A stretch of 64,000 bases of DNA from Berberis thunbergii (GCA_003290165.1 QNQO01000516.1:62001-126000), one strand, 5' to 3'; counted from the stretch's first letter, positions 21,230 through 34,419 are shown. The notes: generated by a model from the letters alone, not told the origin. Program-made: numbers and translations.

Positions 21230-24200
21230 TCTTGCGTTTTGGTCGTGGAGCTACCTTGCTAAATTGATCAGACCTTCCTAGGGTTGATCGTTCCTCCTCC
21301 ATGGCGGCGCCCCCAGCCGCCAAGGAGGCTTCCCTCTCGGCTGGGATAGGGGAAATTCGGGGGAGGGGACTAAGCCATCTTTCGCGCATATTCTCGGCAA
21401 GATTCTTGTTGAAGATATCAATGTAACATTTGTGGAAGGCATGAGGTTTCATAAGGAAGGTGACTCAACCATTGGTATAACGGCTTCGGATGAGTTTCAT
21501 GGTGAAAATTTTCATGGAAAAACATGTTATTGTTATGAGGTTTTCTAGCTATCGACGTATGTTGGAAGATATCCTATGATTCCATTCATAAAACTTGGGG
21601 TATTATGGGCGAATTTTCGACGGGCTTACCGATCTGTGTCATGTCATAGTGAGACTCCAATCTGAATTCAAAAGTTTAAAAAAGTGTTGGCAAGGGATTC
21701 TTTCCTGATACGAGGAGTTAGGTTTAAGGCGTTTCGTTGGCAAGACGGATTCAGTCTGAAAGCAGTCCAATCACGGTGTCGCTATGGGTTGAGTTGCCAA
21801 ATCTGCCTTTGCACCTATTTCATCCCCCCGATTCTGAAGGCAATAGGTGATTTTTTTTGAAGATTACCTACGTATGGATGATCATACTACGGTTGCCTAA
21901 CAAACCAGATTGATGCCCGGTTGTGTGTGGAGATGAGTCTGGCGGATAAACTTCCTACTGAGAGTTTCAATTGATAGGGTGCACAATAGGGGTTTTCTGA
22001 CAGAAAATTGGAAAACCCGGGTTTCAAGTATTGCGAGCATTGTGCAATGATGGTCATCAAGACTCTTATTGCACGAGGCAACTAGGCCTTAAAGGAAATA
22101 TCCCTGGTATTTCCTCTGAAAATAGAGAAGAAGAATGATAAAAAGCAGAGACTAAACCAGTGAAACACGTTTATGTCCCAATTGTTAAAAAAATGGAAGG
22201 ATTCAAAAGAGGGCATCGGTACAAGCGGAGCAAACAACAGTCAAGGGATAGCGATCCCATAAGGTGAAGAAGGAAAGAAGTCGGGGGAGAGGAAGCTTTG
22301 AACATCAAGCTGGCAAATAAGTACGAGGCATTAGTTGACGCCCCGATGGAGGAAGAAACAACTTCGACTCATGTGGAACAAAAAGATCAAGAAGTTCAGA
22401 TTATTTCTAATGTCGGGATTGATAAGAATCAACTAGAAAATGATAGAGAAGGATTTGAGTAGGCAGGATATACTCTTAATGAGATCAAGAAAGTCGTGAA
22501 ATAAGCATTAGATACAACATAAACATAGGCTATGTTTCTTCAAAGAAAACATAGCTTGTTTCTTTGTAGGGGTAGGCATTTCAGACCGAAAACTCGGGTT
22601 GAACCGACAATCGGACCAATCGGGTCGGTTGTTTATTTATTATTAAATATTCAGTCTTAAAACCCGTCCCGTTGTTTCTAGTCCGGTCCTCGTTACCTTT
22701 TCTGAAAACTGTCGGGTAACAGGCCCGGCCCGGGTATGAATAAAAACCCTCAAAAGGCCCTCTCCTCCTCTCAGCCAAATTCAAAGGCCCATCCTTTTTC
22801 CTTCCTTACATCTCTATAGTTCTGCCATTGACCCTTCTCATCTCTCTATATCTCTTTATTTCCCTATTTCCTTCCTTCATTCTCTACGAAGAAATCGTTG
22901 TCGCCTCGCTGAACTCTCTGGAAAGAGTAACCGAAACTACCGAAACCCTAGCTTTTGAGGTGAGGTGTTCGATCTGGTTTTCGTGAATCGAATCGATTGA
23001 AGTCAATTTGAATCGTGCACAAACGCAGTTGCTTTGTTTTTGTTTTTGTTTTTGTTTTGTTTTTGTTTCTGTTTCTGTTGTGTTTGCATGGTTGTTTTTT
23101 ATTTGGATCTGTTGTTGGATTGAAGAAATTAGGGTTTAGGTTTTGTGTTTGAAGAGGTTTGGATTTTGTTTGTTGATTTGGAGAGATTTGGCTTCGTTTA
23201 TTTGGTGATTTGTTGTTGTAGATGCATAAAGACCCAATTAACACTGAAATCTTCCCAGACGAATCACCCACATCACCCCCTACAACTCCCATGGAATCGG
23301 TCGATGGTTGGGTATAAAGAGGATGATGGTTTCGAGTTTTTTTATTGGAAGGAAAAAGAGTAAGCTTCTAGGTTGGAATCAATGATTTAGGGGTATAAAG
23401 GTGAGTTCTTCTTGTTGTTGTTAGAGTCAGAGTAGTAGCTCTGAGAAGCAGCCATGGTGTCATGTTCTCTTCTCTTCAACAACAAGTGTTTTGCTTCACT
23501 TTTTTTTTGCTTGGGTGGATAGAGGAGGGGAGATCAGAGGATTTGGGCTTTGGACTAAGACCGGCCCGAAATTCGGTTAGCCAGGACCTCGGTTAACCGA
23601 CCCAACTCGGTTTGGCCTCGGGCCTCAGAATTTCGGGCTTACAAATATCGGTCTAGGCTTCGGTTTTTTTTTTTCAAGGCCGGTTACTCGGACCTGCCCA
23701 ACCCTATTTCTTTGAAGAAAACAGAGTATGAGAACTATGTTCCTTCCCCAATTCGATAACTCCTACTATGGTGGAGGACAGTTTTGTTAAAGTAATTAAT
23801 GGATCAGATATTGGGGCAGTCAATTGAAGTAACGATGATGTAAAGAGTTTGGTTCAAGACTTGGATCTGACTCCTATCGATTACGTTCTTGATGTCAGAA
23901 GTTCTAGCAAAGACGATCTGAAGAATCAACAAGACAATCAGCAAGATGGCGGCACGGTAAACACTGAGAAAATAGTTGATGATCAACGGGAATCCGTGGA
24001 GAGGATGAACATTCAGGAACTCAATGAGGGACGTTTGGGAGTAAAGGAATGAATGGAACATCCAGGCAAGGAGCTCCCGGTGGGAACTCCCTTGAAGCAG
24101 GGGTTACCGTCAAGCAATAGAGAAGGGTCTAGTAGAAAAGTCAGTGAAGAAGGGAGGCAGGAGATATCAATTTCAAATTTGGATCCGAGGGAGAATATGG

Positions 24201-24430
24201 GTGAGATCCTAGATAAAGCAATAGGTTTGATAAAGGAATGACACTGATTAAAGAAGAAGAAAATAATATAAACACTTTGGAAAGCGCTAGTGAAGATAGT
24301 GATGAAGCGGGATCAAATTTAGAATTGTGACCTCAAGCAACGTTAATTATGGACGTGGAGATGGGCGCAAGTTCAGATGGAATGCGTAGCAGTAAAAGGA
24401 AGAAGAAAGTCAAACTGGCGATTCCCTCGG
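21230..24430 (+). pseudogene. LINE ORF1 (nucleic-acid-binding protein), broken
   Basis: Fragments in shifting frames match the ORF1 protein of plant L1 elements, which coats the element's RNA. A DUF4283-like part lies near 21560-21850 (VRLQSE, LARDSFLIRGVRFKAFRWQD, then LPNLPLH-like sequence). A degenerate CCHC knuckle follows near 22020-22080 (KYCEHCAMM). A charged tail lies at 22300-22500 and resumes after a hAT insertion (22567-23706) to about 24430 (SSKRKKKVKLAIPS). Stops occur throughout. The position just upstream of an endonuclease supports the call. Confidence 0.65.
22567..23706. mobile_element. Non-autonomous hAT element, family A, inside LINE ORF1
   Basis: Starts TAGGGGTAGGCATTTCAG and ends CTGCCCAACCCTA. 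A perfect 8-bp target duplication, tttctttg, lies at 22559-22566 and 23707-23714. Ends are rich in CGGGTT/CGGTT words. The interior (about 22880-23450) looks like a 5' UTR and exon of a plant gene: CT-rich leader, AAACCCTAG, then a GTTTTT microsatellite at 23035-23075 and a short open frame. It may therefore be captured host sequence, but I cannot name the gene. No transposase. Confidence 0.92.
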
Positions 24431-24469
24431 GATCTCATGCTTGACCAGGCAGGGTGGCTTGTCTCCCCA

Positions 24470-27400
24470 AGTTAAACATGATTGACAATATTATGTTCTG
24501 AAACGCTCGTGGGGTAGGGAATAATAGAGCCACGAAAATTCGATTAAAAACAATGGTTGCAGAGTTTAATGTTTGGATTATTATGTTAGCGGAACCTATG
24601 ATAGAGGTAAGCAGACATTCGAAAACTGGTAATAAAATAAGATTATCAAGTTTTTCGTCGAATAAAACGGTAGGTGGTAAGATCAGGGTCATCTAGGTAG
24701 CGGATTTGGTGGTCTCAGTGGTGGATATGTCAGATCAAGTTATTTACTGCAAGGTAACTGATTCTAGTTCTCAAAATTTTATGATTTCTTTTGTTTATGC
24801 TAAATGTTTGTGGAAGTGAGAAGGGAATTATGGGTAAATTTGAAAAATCTTGTTATACAATGTGATATCCCTTGGATGGTTGGCGGGGATTTTAATGCAA
24901 TTTTTAATGAACAAGAAAAATAGGGGGTAATAATCCGACCATGATCAGCATGACCCAGTGTTCTAAAAATCGCTAGGCGCTGGGCAGGCGGCGAGTAGGT
25001 GCCTAGCGCCCAGGGGCCTAGGCCTAGGCGATGACTAGGCGGTCTTAGGTTTTGTATTATAACTTTAATAATTTACAAAAGTTAAGCATAATACCTTATC
25101 AGTTACATCCAATTTAATGTCAATATACATATGCAAAATTTAAAAACATGAAAAATTAAACAATCGTGAACAAAATTTATTAAAACTCAAATAACTGAAG
25201 TTGGTCATGATGGGTACTTTATATAAATTTGAATTTGTGTAATCTTTTATTTTCTCAAATTGCATGAATAACCTCAGTTATGTTTGATAAAATCTACATT
25301 AGTAAAATTGGTACTGGCAGATCCTTTGAGAATTCCATTAAGTAATCATCTTTCGCTACATTTAGACATATCATCATCATCATCATCAAAGCTCATTCCC
25401 GAGATTTTCTATAAAAAATAATTAAATAGTTTATTTCTAAAAAAATAGGAAAGAAAAATAAAATAAGAACTCAATCAACCTTATTAAAAAATAAAAAAAT
25501 AAAAAAATAAAAAATAAAAAATAAAAAAACTCCCAGACCGCCTAGAGTCCGCCTAGGCCGCCTAGACCCCGCCTAGGCCCGCCCAGGCCCGCCCAGACCG
25601 CCCAGACTGCCCGCCCAGGCATTAATCTGGGCGGTTTTCCACCTTCTAGCGCCTAGGCGCCGCCTAGACCGATTTTTAGAACACTGGCATGACCAATGGA
25701 GTGTATTAAAAACTGTGGGCTGCATGATTGTGGGTTTTCGGGCCCTAGGTTTACATGGTGTAATAATAGGCGTGGGAGTGAGTGTATACAGGCAAGGATG
25801 GATAAAAATTTTGTGAATTCGACATGGCTTTCACATATGCCAAACACGAAGGTGGAACACCTACAATGTACCTTTTATGATCATGCTCATATTTTGGCGT
25901 CTATGCTTGTGTAATCTAGAGCAGGTTTTACACCTTTAAGGTTTTTAACTATGTGGACCACGCATCCGGCGTTTGAGGCACTGGTGGACTTGGTCTAGAG
26001 AATTGAAGTGGAAAATATGAGGGCATTGGATGTGGTTGACATTAAAATAAAAATTCTCTGTAGAGCCCTTATTAAGTGGAACAAATAGGTATTCGGTAAT
26101 ATCTTTAGCAGAATTGGAGCATTGGAAGATGAAATGAACCAATGGGAAACAATATTGCTATCTAGTTGGGAGGAGAATAACAAAATAGGTTTAATGCGGA
26201 CACGAATTGGGTGTCAATGCGTATTGTAATTTGAGTAAATGTCAGGCTAAATATAAACTAGCTCTTAAACAGGAGGAGTTGTACCGGATGCAGAAATCAG
26301 GGGAGCTAGAAGGATTTTAAAAAGGGGGATGTTTGCACAAAGTATTTTTTGCTTCAGTTAAATCCAAACATAAAAGAAGAGCTATCTCTTTTATTGCATT
26401 GCCTTGTGGAAGAGAGATTTCGGATGCAGGGGAAATCATTTGAGAAGCCAATGGGTTTTTTCACAAATTGATTCCTCTCAGGAAATGCATGGAACGAACG
26501 TTGAACTGTTGGATTGTATTCCCTCTATTATCTCCAGTCAGAATTGTGATAAGTTACTCATATGTCCCATTTTAGAAGAAGTGAATCTGGCTACCTTCAG
26601 TATTCCAAAAAATAGTGCGCGGGGGACCAAACGAATTTACTGCAGGTTTTTTTCATACTTGTTGGGAAATGGTTGGGACTGATATTCGAAAAGTTGTCAT
26701 TTAGTTCTTTGAAGGTGAAGATTTCACTTCGGCATTTTTGGCTAATCTGATAGCATTGATTCCCAAAGTGGACTCCCCAAGATCTTTCTCCTACTTCCGT
26801 CCTATTAATCTTTGCAATATTATTTACAAAATTTTTAGTAAAATTACGTGCCATAGATTAGCTTTATTATTACCAGAAATGGTGGCCCATGAATCGGGTG
26901 CATTTGTGAAGGGCGGATCCATTGTGGAGAATATTGGTATGGCACATGAACTGGTGAGAGACATTAATAAAAATGCCATAGGAGGAAACATGGTTTTAAA
27001 GATTGATATGAAAAGGCATGTGACCGCTTAGAATGGTCTTTTCTGATCTTGGTTCTCAAAAGGTTTGGTTTCTCTAACAGGGTGTGTCATATTATCTCCA
27101 ATTGTACTGTAAACTGTGGATTTTTGGTGTTGTTACAAGGAGTTTACAATGGTCATTTTAAATCATCTAGAGGTCCGAGACAGGGAAACCCACTCTCCCC
27201 TATGTTATTTATTATTGCTTCAAAGGTGTTAAATAGGGGGCTGAAGGCAGACTTTTAATATGGGGGATATTTGTTTTTATTATACGCCTAGAGATTGCAT
27301 GTCAATCACACACCTGTTGTATGCAGATGACACACTTATTTTTCTAAATAGGAGGAAGTATTCAGTTTCAGGTTGTATTAATTTCTTGGAGATATATAGT

Positions 27401-28780
27401 AAAGTCTCTGGTCAAAGAATTAATGCAGAAAAAAGTTTATTCACTCGCAGAGCGAGTGATTGCAGTGAAGTCTTATATAGGATTTCGGTATAGAGGATCA
27501 CTTATGAAATATTTGGGCGTCCCTATTTTCTAGGGTAAATGCAAAATAATTATGAGCTTGTAAACAAAATTCAAAGAATAATCAGTGGGTGGAAAGCTAA
27601 ATTGTTATCACTAGGAGAGAGACTGATATTGATCAAGCAGATTTTAAGTTCCATTCCAGTCTACACGATTAGTGTTATGTGTGTGTCTCGTAAAATTATT
27701 GAAAGAATTCAAAAAAATGCTGGTAGATTTCTTCTGGGGAGATTGTGAAGGGAAATTGAAAAAAAATGGATCTCTTGGGATAAAATCTGTTTAGCCAAGG
27801 AGGACTGGGTGTCAGAAATCTTATTACAGTCATAAAGGCCTTTCATTTTAAAGCTTTGTGGAATCTCCTTAATACTAGTTTGTTGTGGGCTAATTTTATG
27901 AGGTGTAAATACTGGAAAATGGGGGTTCCTTTGATTTGCCAGGTGGTAAAAATGGGGCCTCTCCATTCATGAAAGAAGTTATGAAGCTTAGATCCGAATT
28001 TGTTAGGAATTGCGTTGGGCGCATTGGTAATGGGAATTCGAGTTTCTTTAAGGAAAATTGAAACCTCAAGGCGACTTTTATGCAGTCAGGGGAGTTGGTT
28101 GATCAAGGGTCCTAGCCAACGGTTAATGAGGTAAAGAATGAGGACTTTGAATTGGTTAGTCCATCAGTCAGGGACTTGGCAAGATTGTAATATGATGACA
28201 GAATCCGGGGTAATGCTCAAAGTAAGGATACTTGCATATGGATTCCAGATTCGAAGGGATGTTTCAACACTCATTCTGCTTATGATTTCCTTCGGGTTAA
28301 GGGAAACGAAGCACCACTGTATAAAAAAATTTGGCAAACTTTTTTGTCATCTAAAATCTCAATTTTTGTGTGGAAGTTGTTGCGGAGAGGTGTTCATGTT
28401 GATGGTGAACTGTATTGATGTGGTTTCAGTCTTGCTTCGAGGAGTTTATGTTGTGATGTTCTGAATATTGAATCCTTGAAGAACCTTTTCCTAGAAGGTA
28501 GAATGGCCTCAGAAGTATGGAATTGTCTTTGATATCCATGTAAGGAGGCCAACAGAGATAGCTATTGTGTTGTCGATGTGGTTTCGGCGGACCAACAAGA
28601 GTACTCAAGTAGGTATGCTTTACTTATTGACTCCGATGTTTATTATATGGGAAATTTGGAAACAACATTGTAAGGGTGTATGTGATCATGGAAAACCAAA
28701 TGCGATGACTGTGATTATGCCTGTTAAGAGGGTCAGCGTCTTGCAAACTCTTTCAGATTAGTGACAATAAATAGCCGCTA
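24470..28780 (+). pseudogene. LINE ORF2: endonuclease and reverse transcriptase, broken
   Basis: The endonuclease begins near 24500 (NARGVGNNRATK, LAEPMIEV), is split by the hAT at 24956 and resumes at 25695 (FSGPRFTWCNNRRGSE). The reverse transcriptase shows LIALIPKVDSPRSFSYFRPI at 26744, VLKIDMKRHV near 26995 (the D-aligned catalytic region, altered), GPRQGNPLSPMLF at 27172 and the catalytic LLYADDTLIFL at 27317. A degenerate zinc-binding linker region follows (28138-28760). This enzyme nicks target DNA and copies its own RNA at the nick. Frameshifts and stops separate the blocks, so it is not functional. Confidence 0.85.
24956..25686. mobile_element. Non-autonomous hAT element, family C
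   Basis: Near-perfect inverted ends CAGTGTTCTAAAAATCG and CGATTTTTAGAACACTG. A perfect 8-bp target duplication, gcatgacc, lies at 24948-24955 and 25687-25694. Both ends carry GC-rich repeats of CGCCTAGGC and CCGCCCAG type, while the middle is AT-rich with no frame. It splits the LINE endonuclease. Confidence 0.93.
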
Positions 28781-29100
28781 TTAACATTCGGATTGCCTAT
28801 TGCACCAGTAAACAAGATAGTTTATTGGCTATTTCCCCCAGAAGATTTTGTGGCCCTTAATGTTGACGGGTCGTCGAGAAACAACAAGGCTACAAGAGGG
28901 ATAATTGTAAGAAATAATAGGGGTGATTGCGTTGTGGCTCAACAAATTATGTTTGGCGTTGGTACTAATAATCGAGCAGAGGTGCTAGCAGTCCGTGAAG
29001 GAGTGAAAGTGTGTAATAGGTTGGGGTTTAAAAAATTGATTATTCAAACTGACTCGGAACATGTTCGTGGTTGGTTTTATGAGCTATATAAAATTGGGTT

Positions 29101-29340
29101 AATTGCAACTTTCCCCCTATTATAAATAGTTAATTGATAAGTAGACACGTCTTTATTCACTATTACAATTACCCCTTGACTAGAGGTCAACGTCCAAATA
29201 CCGCGAGGGCATGCATGTGACATAATTTCGTGACCAAAATACCCTTCACGTGCATTTCACACACGATTTGAAAGATATGACCAATTGGATCATCCCAACC
29301 GTCCATCATCTGATGAACTGACATTCACGGCTGAGATTTG
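29101..29340 (+). repeat. MULE left terminal inverted repeat
   Basis: Pairs with 34420-34662 in inverse orientation. Shared blocks include GTTATAAATAG-type, CCTTGACTAG, GGTCAACGTCCAAA-like and ATACCCTTCA-like words. Confidence 0.75.
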
Positions 29341-29465
29341 AGTTGTCCCTCTGTAATCACAAAGAGTTGGAGACTAGAGGGAAAACTCCCTCCATACAGT
29401 CATTATGTGTTCTCCCTCTTCCTCTCTGTAGTGATTTGCTCTATTGTCTGCAAGTTTGAACAAAT

Positions 29466-32400
29466 ATGAAGAAGGGGAAGAGGAAGAGGGCCATGTTCAA
29501 TGTCTTGATGAGTAGCAGTAGCAGTGACTATGGGAGCACTGCTTCAAGTATTCATTGGGGAAGATTTCTCATCATTTAGTGATTTCAGTCCAGAGGAACC
29601 AGATTTGAGGCGAGATTTTACTCCTTCAGACAATGAAGAGGACGTCAAGCCAAATCTAAGACCTCCCTTTGTTCATTGGTGTGACGTATTGTAAGTGTTT
29701 TTCGTCTATTTCAGGGTTTCATTTTTGTGTTTCAATCTTTGTTGCATGTATACGTGAATTGTGTGAATGATGTTGTTGTTGTTAGGGTTTTGTTCATTTG
29801 CACAAATGATGGGTCATCCACTACTTATTTGCTTAGGGTTTTCTTTCAGTGCAATGATGTTGTTGTTGTTATGAATCATTCAATGAATGATATTATTGTT
29901 GTTAGGGCACTCATTCAGTGCAATGTTTAGGAATTTTGTTAGGGCACTCATTCAGTGCAATGGCCATGAATAATTGTTGTTGTTGTTAGGCTAATCATTC
30001 AGTATAATGGCTATGAAGCATTGTTGTTGTTGTATGGGTGGCAATGCCTATGAATCATTGTTGTTGTTGTTAGGCTACTCATTTAGTGCAATTGCTATGA
30101 ATCATTGTTGTCGTTGGTTAGCTACTCATTAAGTGCAATGGCTATGAAGCATTATGTATACTTGTCTTGTATTTTCACTTTACTTATGATACATGTTACT
30201 TGCATGGGTTTGCATGATTTATATTGTATTTATTGATGAACGTGTTTCATTGCAGTAATGGAAAATGTGGACAAGAGTTGGAGGTGTGAAACTTAATGGG
30301 TCACTATGATGGAAAATGGAGTAGGAGGGCTGAGATCCCTAGTAGGTGGAAGGTGACTGACTATAAGAATGGGAAATGTATTGATTTTGTAGGAGTTCAT
30401 GGGGATTATTTGAATTGAGACAAACTTAACAAGTGTATCCTTGAAGGTGTAGCCAACCAAGATAAGCATGACTTGACACTAGGAGATACACATGCCTTTC
30501 TAGAGAATGGGGTGAGGATGGACAGAACCAATGATGCAGATATAATGTATTTTTGGAAGCATGCAGACATTGATGACAGTGATGCTTTGCATATATATGT
30601 TGATGTTAAAGTGGCAGTACAGGTTCATGAGAGCAACAATCCTGGATCTAGTTTAGTAGATCATGAACCCATTTCAACCCCACATATTGTTGAAGTTGAC
30701 CCTGCTCCTGTCACACAACCCACCACTCCTAGTAAGATCCATTTGAGGCCCAACGTGTGGGCCAAAAGAAGTTGGAACAAGAAAAAATCCTACCCCAATG
30801 AAGAGTACACCAAATGATTGGTACTCCCCTAGGAAGTCTTCAAGAAGAGTGAATGTACAAGATGACAGGTCTGATGTTGGTGATGTCAAAGTACTTGTGG
30901 GAAAAGAACAAGGGTGGGCCAGGCACAGGCTCAGGCCCAAAATGAGAAAATGAGAAAGTTAGTGAAGTCGAAAGTTGAGAAAGAAAATAAGTTTGATGAG
31001 TTGTCTGAAGAAGAGCTTGATGATGACTTCCCCTTTGTTGAAGCTAAAACCACTAGTTCACAGTCCCAAGCTTAGGCATAAGCCCATTCAACTGGTCCAT
31101 CTCAATCCCAACCACAGGACCAAGCCCATTCAGCTGATCTTTTTCAAGCCAATGAGTTTGCACATTTGGATGACCTCCCTGTAAAAGAGGAGTATCATTC
31201 AGGTCATACAATTGAAAATGAGCATGATGCACAATCATATGAGGACAATTATAAGAAAGCCCATTCTTGTCGCATGAAGCTGTTGACAGCAAATCCAGGT
31301 AGCATTGCTACATGTTCAAGAAATGATGGCGATAATAAGTTCATTGGGTTTTGCTTGGCATTTTCTACATCTATCCTAGGTTGGCAACACGGTTGTAGAC
31401 CTTTGGTGGGGTTAGATGGGTGTTTTATGAAAAGCAAATATGGGGGTTATGGTTTGTCTGTGACAGGCTTGGATGGAAACAATGGTCTATTTCCACTGGC
31501 TATCTACATTTTCCAGTCTGAATGCTACCAATTTTAGTTCAAATTCTTGAGCATCATTCAGATGCACTTGAATATGCATGTGGGGAAGCTGACTTTCATT
31601 TCTAACCAGCAGAAAAAATTGATTGAGGCAATGAATCAACTTTTTTCCAGAATCAAACCATAGGTTTTGCTTCAGGCACATTTACAAGAATTTCAAGAAG
31701 GCTGGATTTGGAGATAAGTTATTGCTGAAGCTTTGTTGGAAAGTTGTTAGGGAATACAAGGAGGTTGATTGTATTTACAATTTGAAAGAGCTAAAATATA
31801 GTAATCCAAGATCACATCAGTGGCTAGTTGAAAGGGATGTGAAGACTTGGTGCAAGGCATATTTTGACTGTAGAGTATGCTCAAAGCACATCACAAATTA
31901 ACAATTTCAGTGAAAGCTTCAACAAATGGATTATCAAGTTTAGGAAAATGCCAATATGCAAGTTCATAAATGAGGCTTATGTATGACAGTAGTTGGGACA
32001 TAGATGACCTAGTACCTTTAGCTCAAAAGCTCATGGACAAATTCAAGGAGATGAGGAACCAATTCAGCCAGTTTGGGTCTACTGATGGCTTCATCACAGT
32101 CATAATGAGAGTGGTTTTAGGTGGAGGGTGAAGACATGTGTCAAATATTGTGATTGTAGACAATGGGAGATGACAGACATCATCTGTGTGCATGGAGTTG
32201 TTTCATATAGGCAAAGTAACTATCCTATGTAACTTAATGTTTGCTCTTTTATATAATGTATGCCCCACACTTATATGCATTCTATGCAGGTATTGTAGTC
32301 CTTACCAATCAATGAAAGCATATGTGGAGGCTTACTCAAGGGGCATTGTCAGTATTAGAAATATGAGGGAGTGGGCAGAAGTAAGTACCCGTCTTAGATT

Positions 32401-32992
32401 GTTTCCTAGTTTTTTTTATTCATGTAGACTGTTTGCATATGTGATGATGGTTTTGATGTGGCATCCAACATACTTGGAGCTCCCACCTCTAGTGAAAAAA
32501 CCTCCTGGGAGACCATGGTCTGAAAGAAGAAGGGATGAGGATGGACATGTGGAAAAGGAAGCAATGAGCTGCAGAAAGTGTGGTTTGGAGGGTCACAACA
32601 ATAGAACATGTAAAAACCCTTCTAGGGAGCAAACAAAAGGTTGTGGACAGACAACTAGGGCAACACCCAGATTCAGAAAAGGTAGGAACAACAAGAAAAG
32701 GGGCGCAAAACCAGGTTCTGGAAATGGGAGAGGCATAGGTAAACCTCCAAATGAAACAACTACATTCCCCCCACAACAACCCAGTCAACCTGAAATGCCA
32801 ACAACTCCAACCATGCACAACCTTTACGCTTCAATGTTCTCAACTCAACACTTTGCACAAGGAGTAAAACATCATCCAATAGGGCAACCAATGTTCCATG
32901 ATGGTCGAGGCAGGGGAAGACAAGACAATGAATGGAGCAATCAACCTATGGGGCCAAAAAAGCCAATAGGACCAAGGGGACCAAGCATATGA
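29466..32992 (+). pseudogene. MULE transposase (MURA type), broken
   Basis: Blocks in order: a start MKKGKRKRAMFNVLM at 29466; an intron (about 29690-30255) with repeats; a PB1-like N-terminal segment (VRMDRTNDADIMYF, 30473-30700); the catalytic core GCRPLVGLDGCFMKSKYGGY with VTGLDGNNGLFPLAIYI (31390-31510); KLTFISNQQKKLIEAM; NNFSESFNKWIIKFRKMP (31900-31960); a SWIM finger CDCRQWEMTDIICVHG (32150-32195); YVEAYSRG (32325); and a CCHC knuckle CRKCGLEGHNNRTC (32573-32613) in the 268-codon C-terminal frame. The enzyme would cut the element's ends. Stops and frameshifts separate the blocks, so it looks inactive. Confidence 0.85.
29770..30150 (+). repeat. Irregular minisatellite in the MULE transposase intron
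   Basis: Five to seven degenerate copies of a roughly 60-bp phrase (TTGTTGTTGTTAGG followed by CACTCATTCAGTGCAATGGC and TATGAATCATTG). It explains the open but low-complexity frames here. Confidence 0.75.
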
Positions 32993-33429
32993 TACTACTT
33001 CTTATGTTTTGAAGACCATTTTTTTGAAAACAATATATTATGGTGTTACTGTTTATAGTAGGGAACATACCAACTTCTTTTTGTTTGTTTATGTTGATGT
33101 AAGTATTGATGATACTGTTGATGACTTTTTGATGGTGATACTGTTTTATGTATGTTTATGTCAGACATCAAATGGAATGCATTTGATGATATTTTACAAG
33201 TATTGAAGGGCATGCCAGTCTTGAATTTTCCTATCAAACTTCATTTGTTATTGTTTACATCCAATTTCAGACTTCTATTGTATGACATATTATTGCAACA
33301 CTGATATTGAATGCTATGTTCATTCACTTCTTATTTAGGGTAGATAGAAATGTTTTATAAAGATTTTAAAATGTCATAGTTATTTGGACAGTAATTGTTA
33401 CATTTGGAGATTTATTACTTCTTCCAGCT

Positions 33430-33975
33430 TGAACTTGTTCACCTTTAGCTTGTTCAGTAGTTGCAACTGAAGTAATAGATCACCACCTCTAGGTATGTTA
33501 TCAGGTATTACAGCTCCTAACCACTCAAACCCCTTATTGCAAGAGTCACAATTGATGTACTTGTGCCCTTATATATGAGGTTGATGAGATCTTTTGATAG
33601 TTCTCCTTTCAGAACATGAAGGCATTAGGCATGGAAGATTCACCCATGAACAATCTTTCATCCAATGATTTGGACCGTCACATTTGAAACAAGTACCCCT
33701 TTTGGAGCTTGAGCTTAAGTTGAAATTTGCTTTTGGGCTTGAACTACCTTCTTCATTTCTCTTCAAAATAACTTCATCAAGTCATAGAACCCCTTTGCAA
33801 CCAGATATTTGGCAGGCCAAGAATATCATATTTGGGTTTTTTGGTTTTGGAATTCAAAAGCTTGCAGACTCCATTACAACCATTCTTGGGACACACATAA
33901 TACAAATAAGGGCAATCTTTACTTGTATGATTGTATTGATGACAGTGCTCGCAAGGAACTTTAAAAAAAAACACA
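33430..33975 (-). pseudogene. Antisense zinc-finger fragment (CCHC plus GRF-like) inside the MULE
   Basis: On the minus strand, CEHCHQYNHTSKDCP at about 33950 and CFKCDGPNHWMKDC at about 33690 are CCHC knuckles. Each is followed by a GRF-like finger: CKLLNSKTKKPKYD with a frameshifted CQISGCKG, and SERRTIKRSHQPH with INCDSCNKGFEWL after a stop. GRF and CCHC fingers occur together in plant nucleic-acid-binding proteins. The fragment faces the transposase, has a stop and a frameshift, and ends near 33430. It could be a captured host gene or a second MULE gene. No function is claimed. Confidence 0.55.
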
Positions 33976-34419
33976 AAATTTTATTATTCCTTACACCTTA
34001 TAATAAATAATGACAGGAAATGCGCCCTGGTTCAGAAAACGCATGCGAGAGGTTGAAGATGGCATGCAAATCTTAATAAATGTCAACATAAACATCCAAT
34101 TGAAATGAAAATCACTATATTACCTTCATTATGGTGTTCTGAACTGAGATCTATGATGAAATACTCAGATTTGTTGTTTGTGTAATGAAACCCTAAGTTT
34201 AAAATTTGGATTTGTATCAACTTTAATTAGGGGTTTAATCCAACGGCTACTTCGTCTTCTCCAACGACTACTTTGTCTTTCCTCTCCCCCAACAGTTACT
34301 TCGTCTTCCCCAACTTTAGTGAAAGTCTTCCCCAATCTATAACCATTCAAAGAGTTAGAAAGTTGAGATTTGAGTTGTCCAATCCTTGTGTAACCATTCC
34401 CTAATGAGTAATTTGAATC

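Noticed and set aside
25374..25386. CATCATCAT microsatellite and nearby AAATAA runs (to 25527)
   Set aside because: Short simple repeats within the AT-rich core of a hAT element.
32186..32992. A 268-codon frame as a stand-alone zinc-knuckle gene
   Set aside because: It is the C-terminal end of the MULE transposase; the SWIM finger lies just upstream in another frame.
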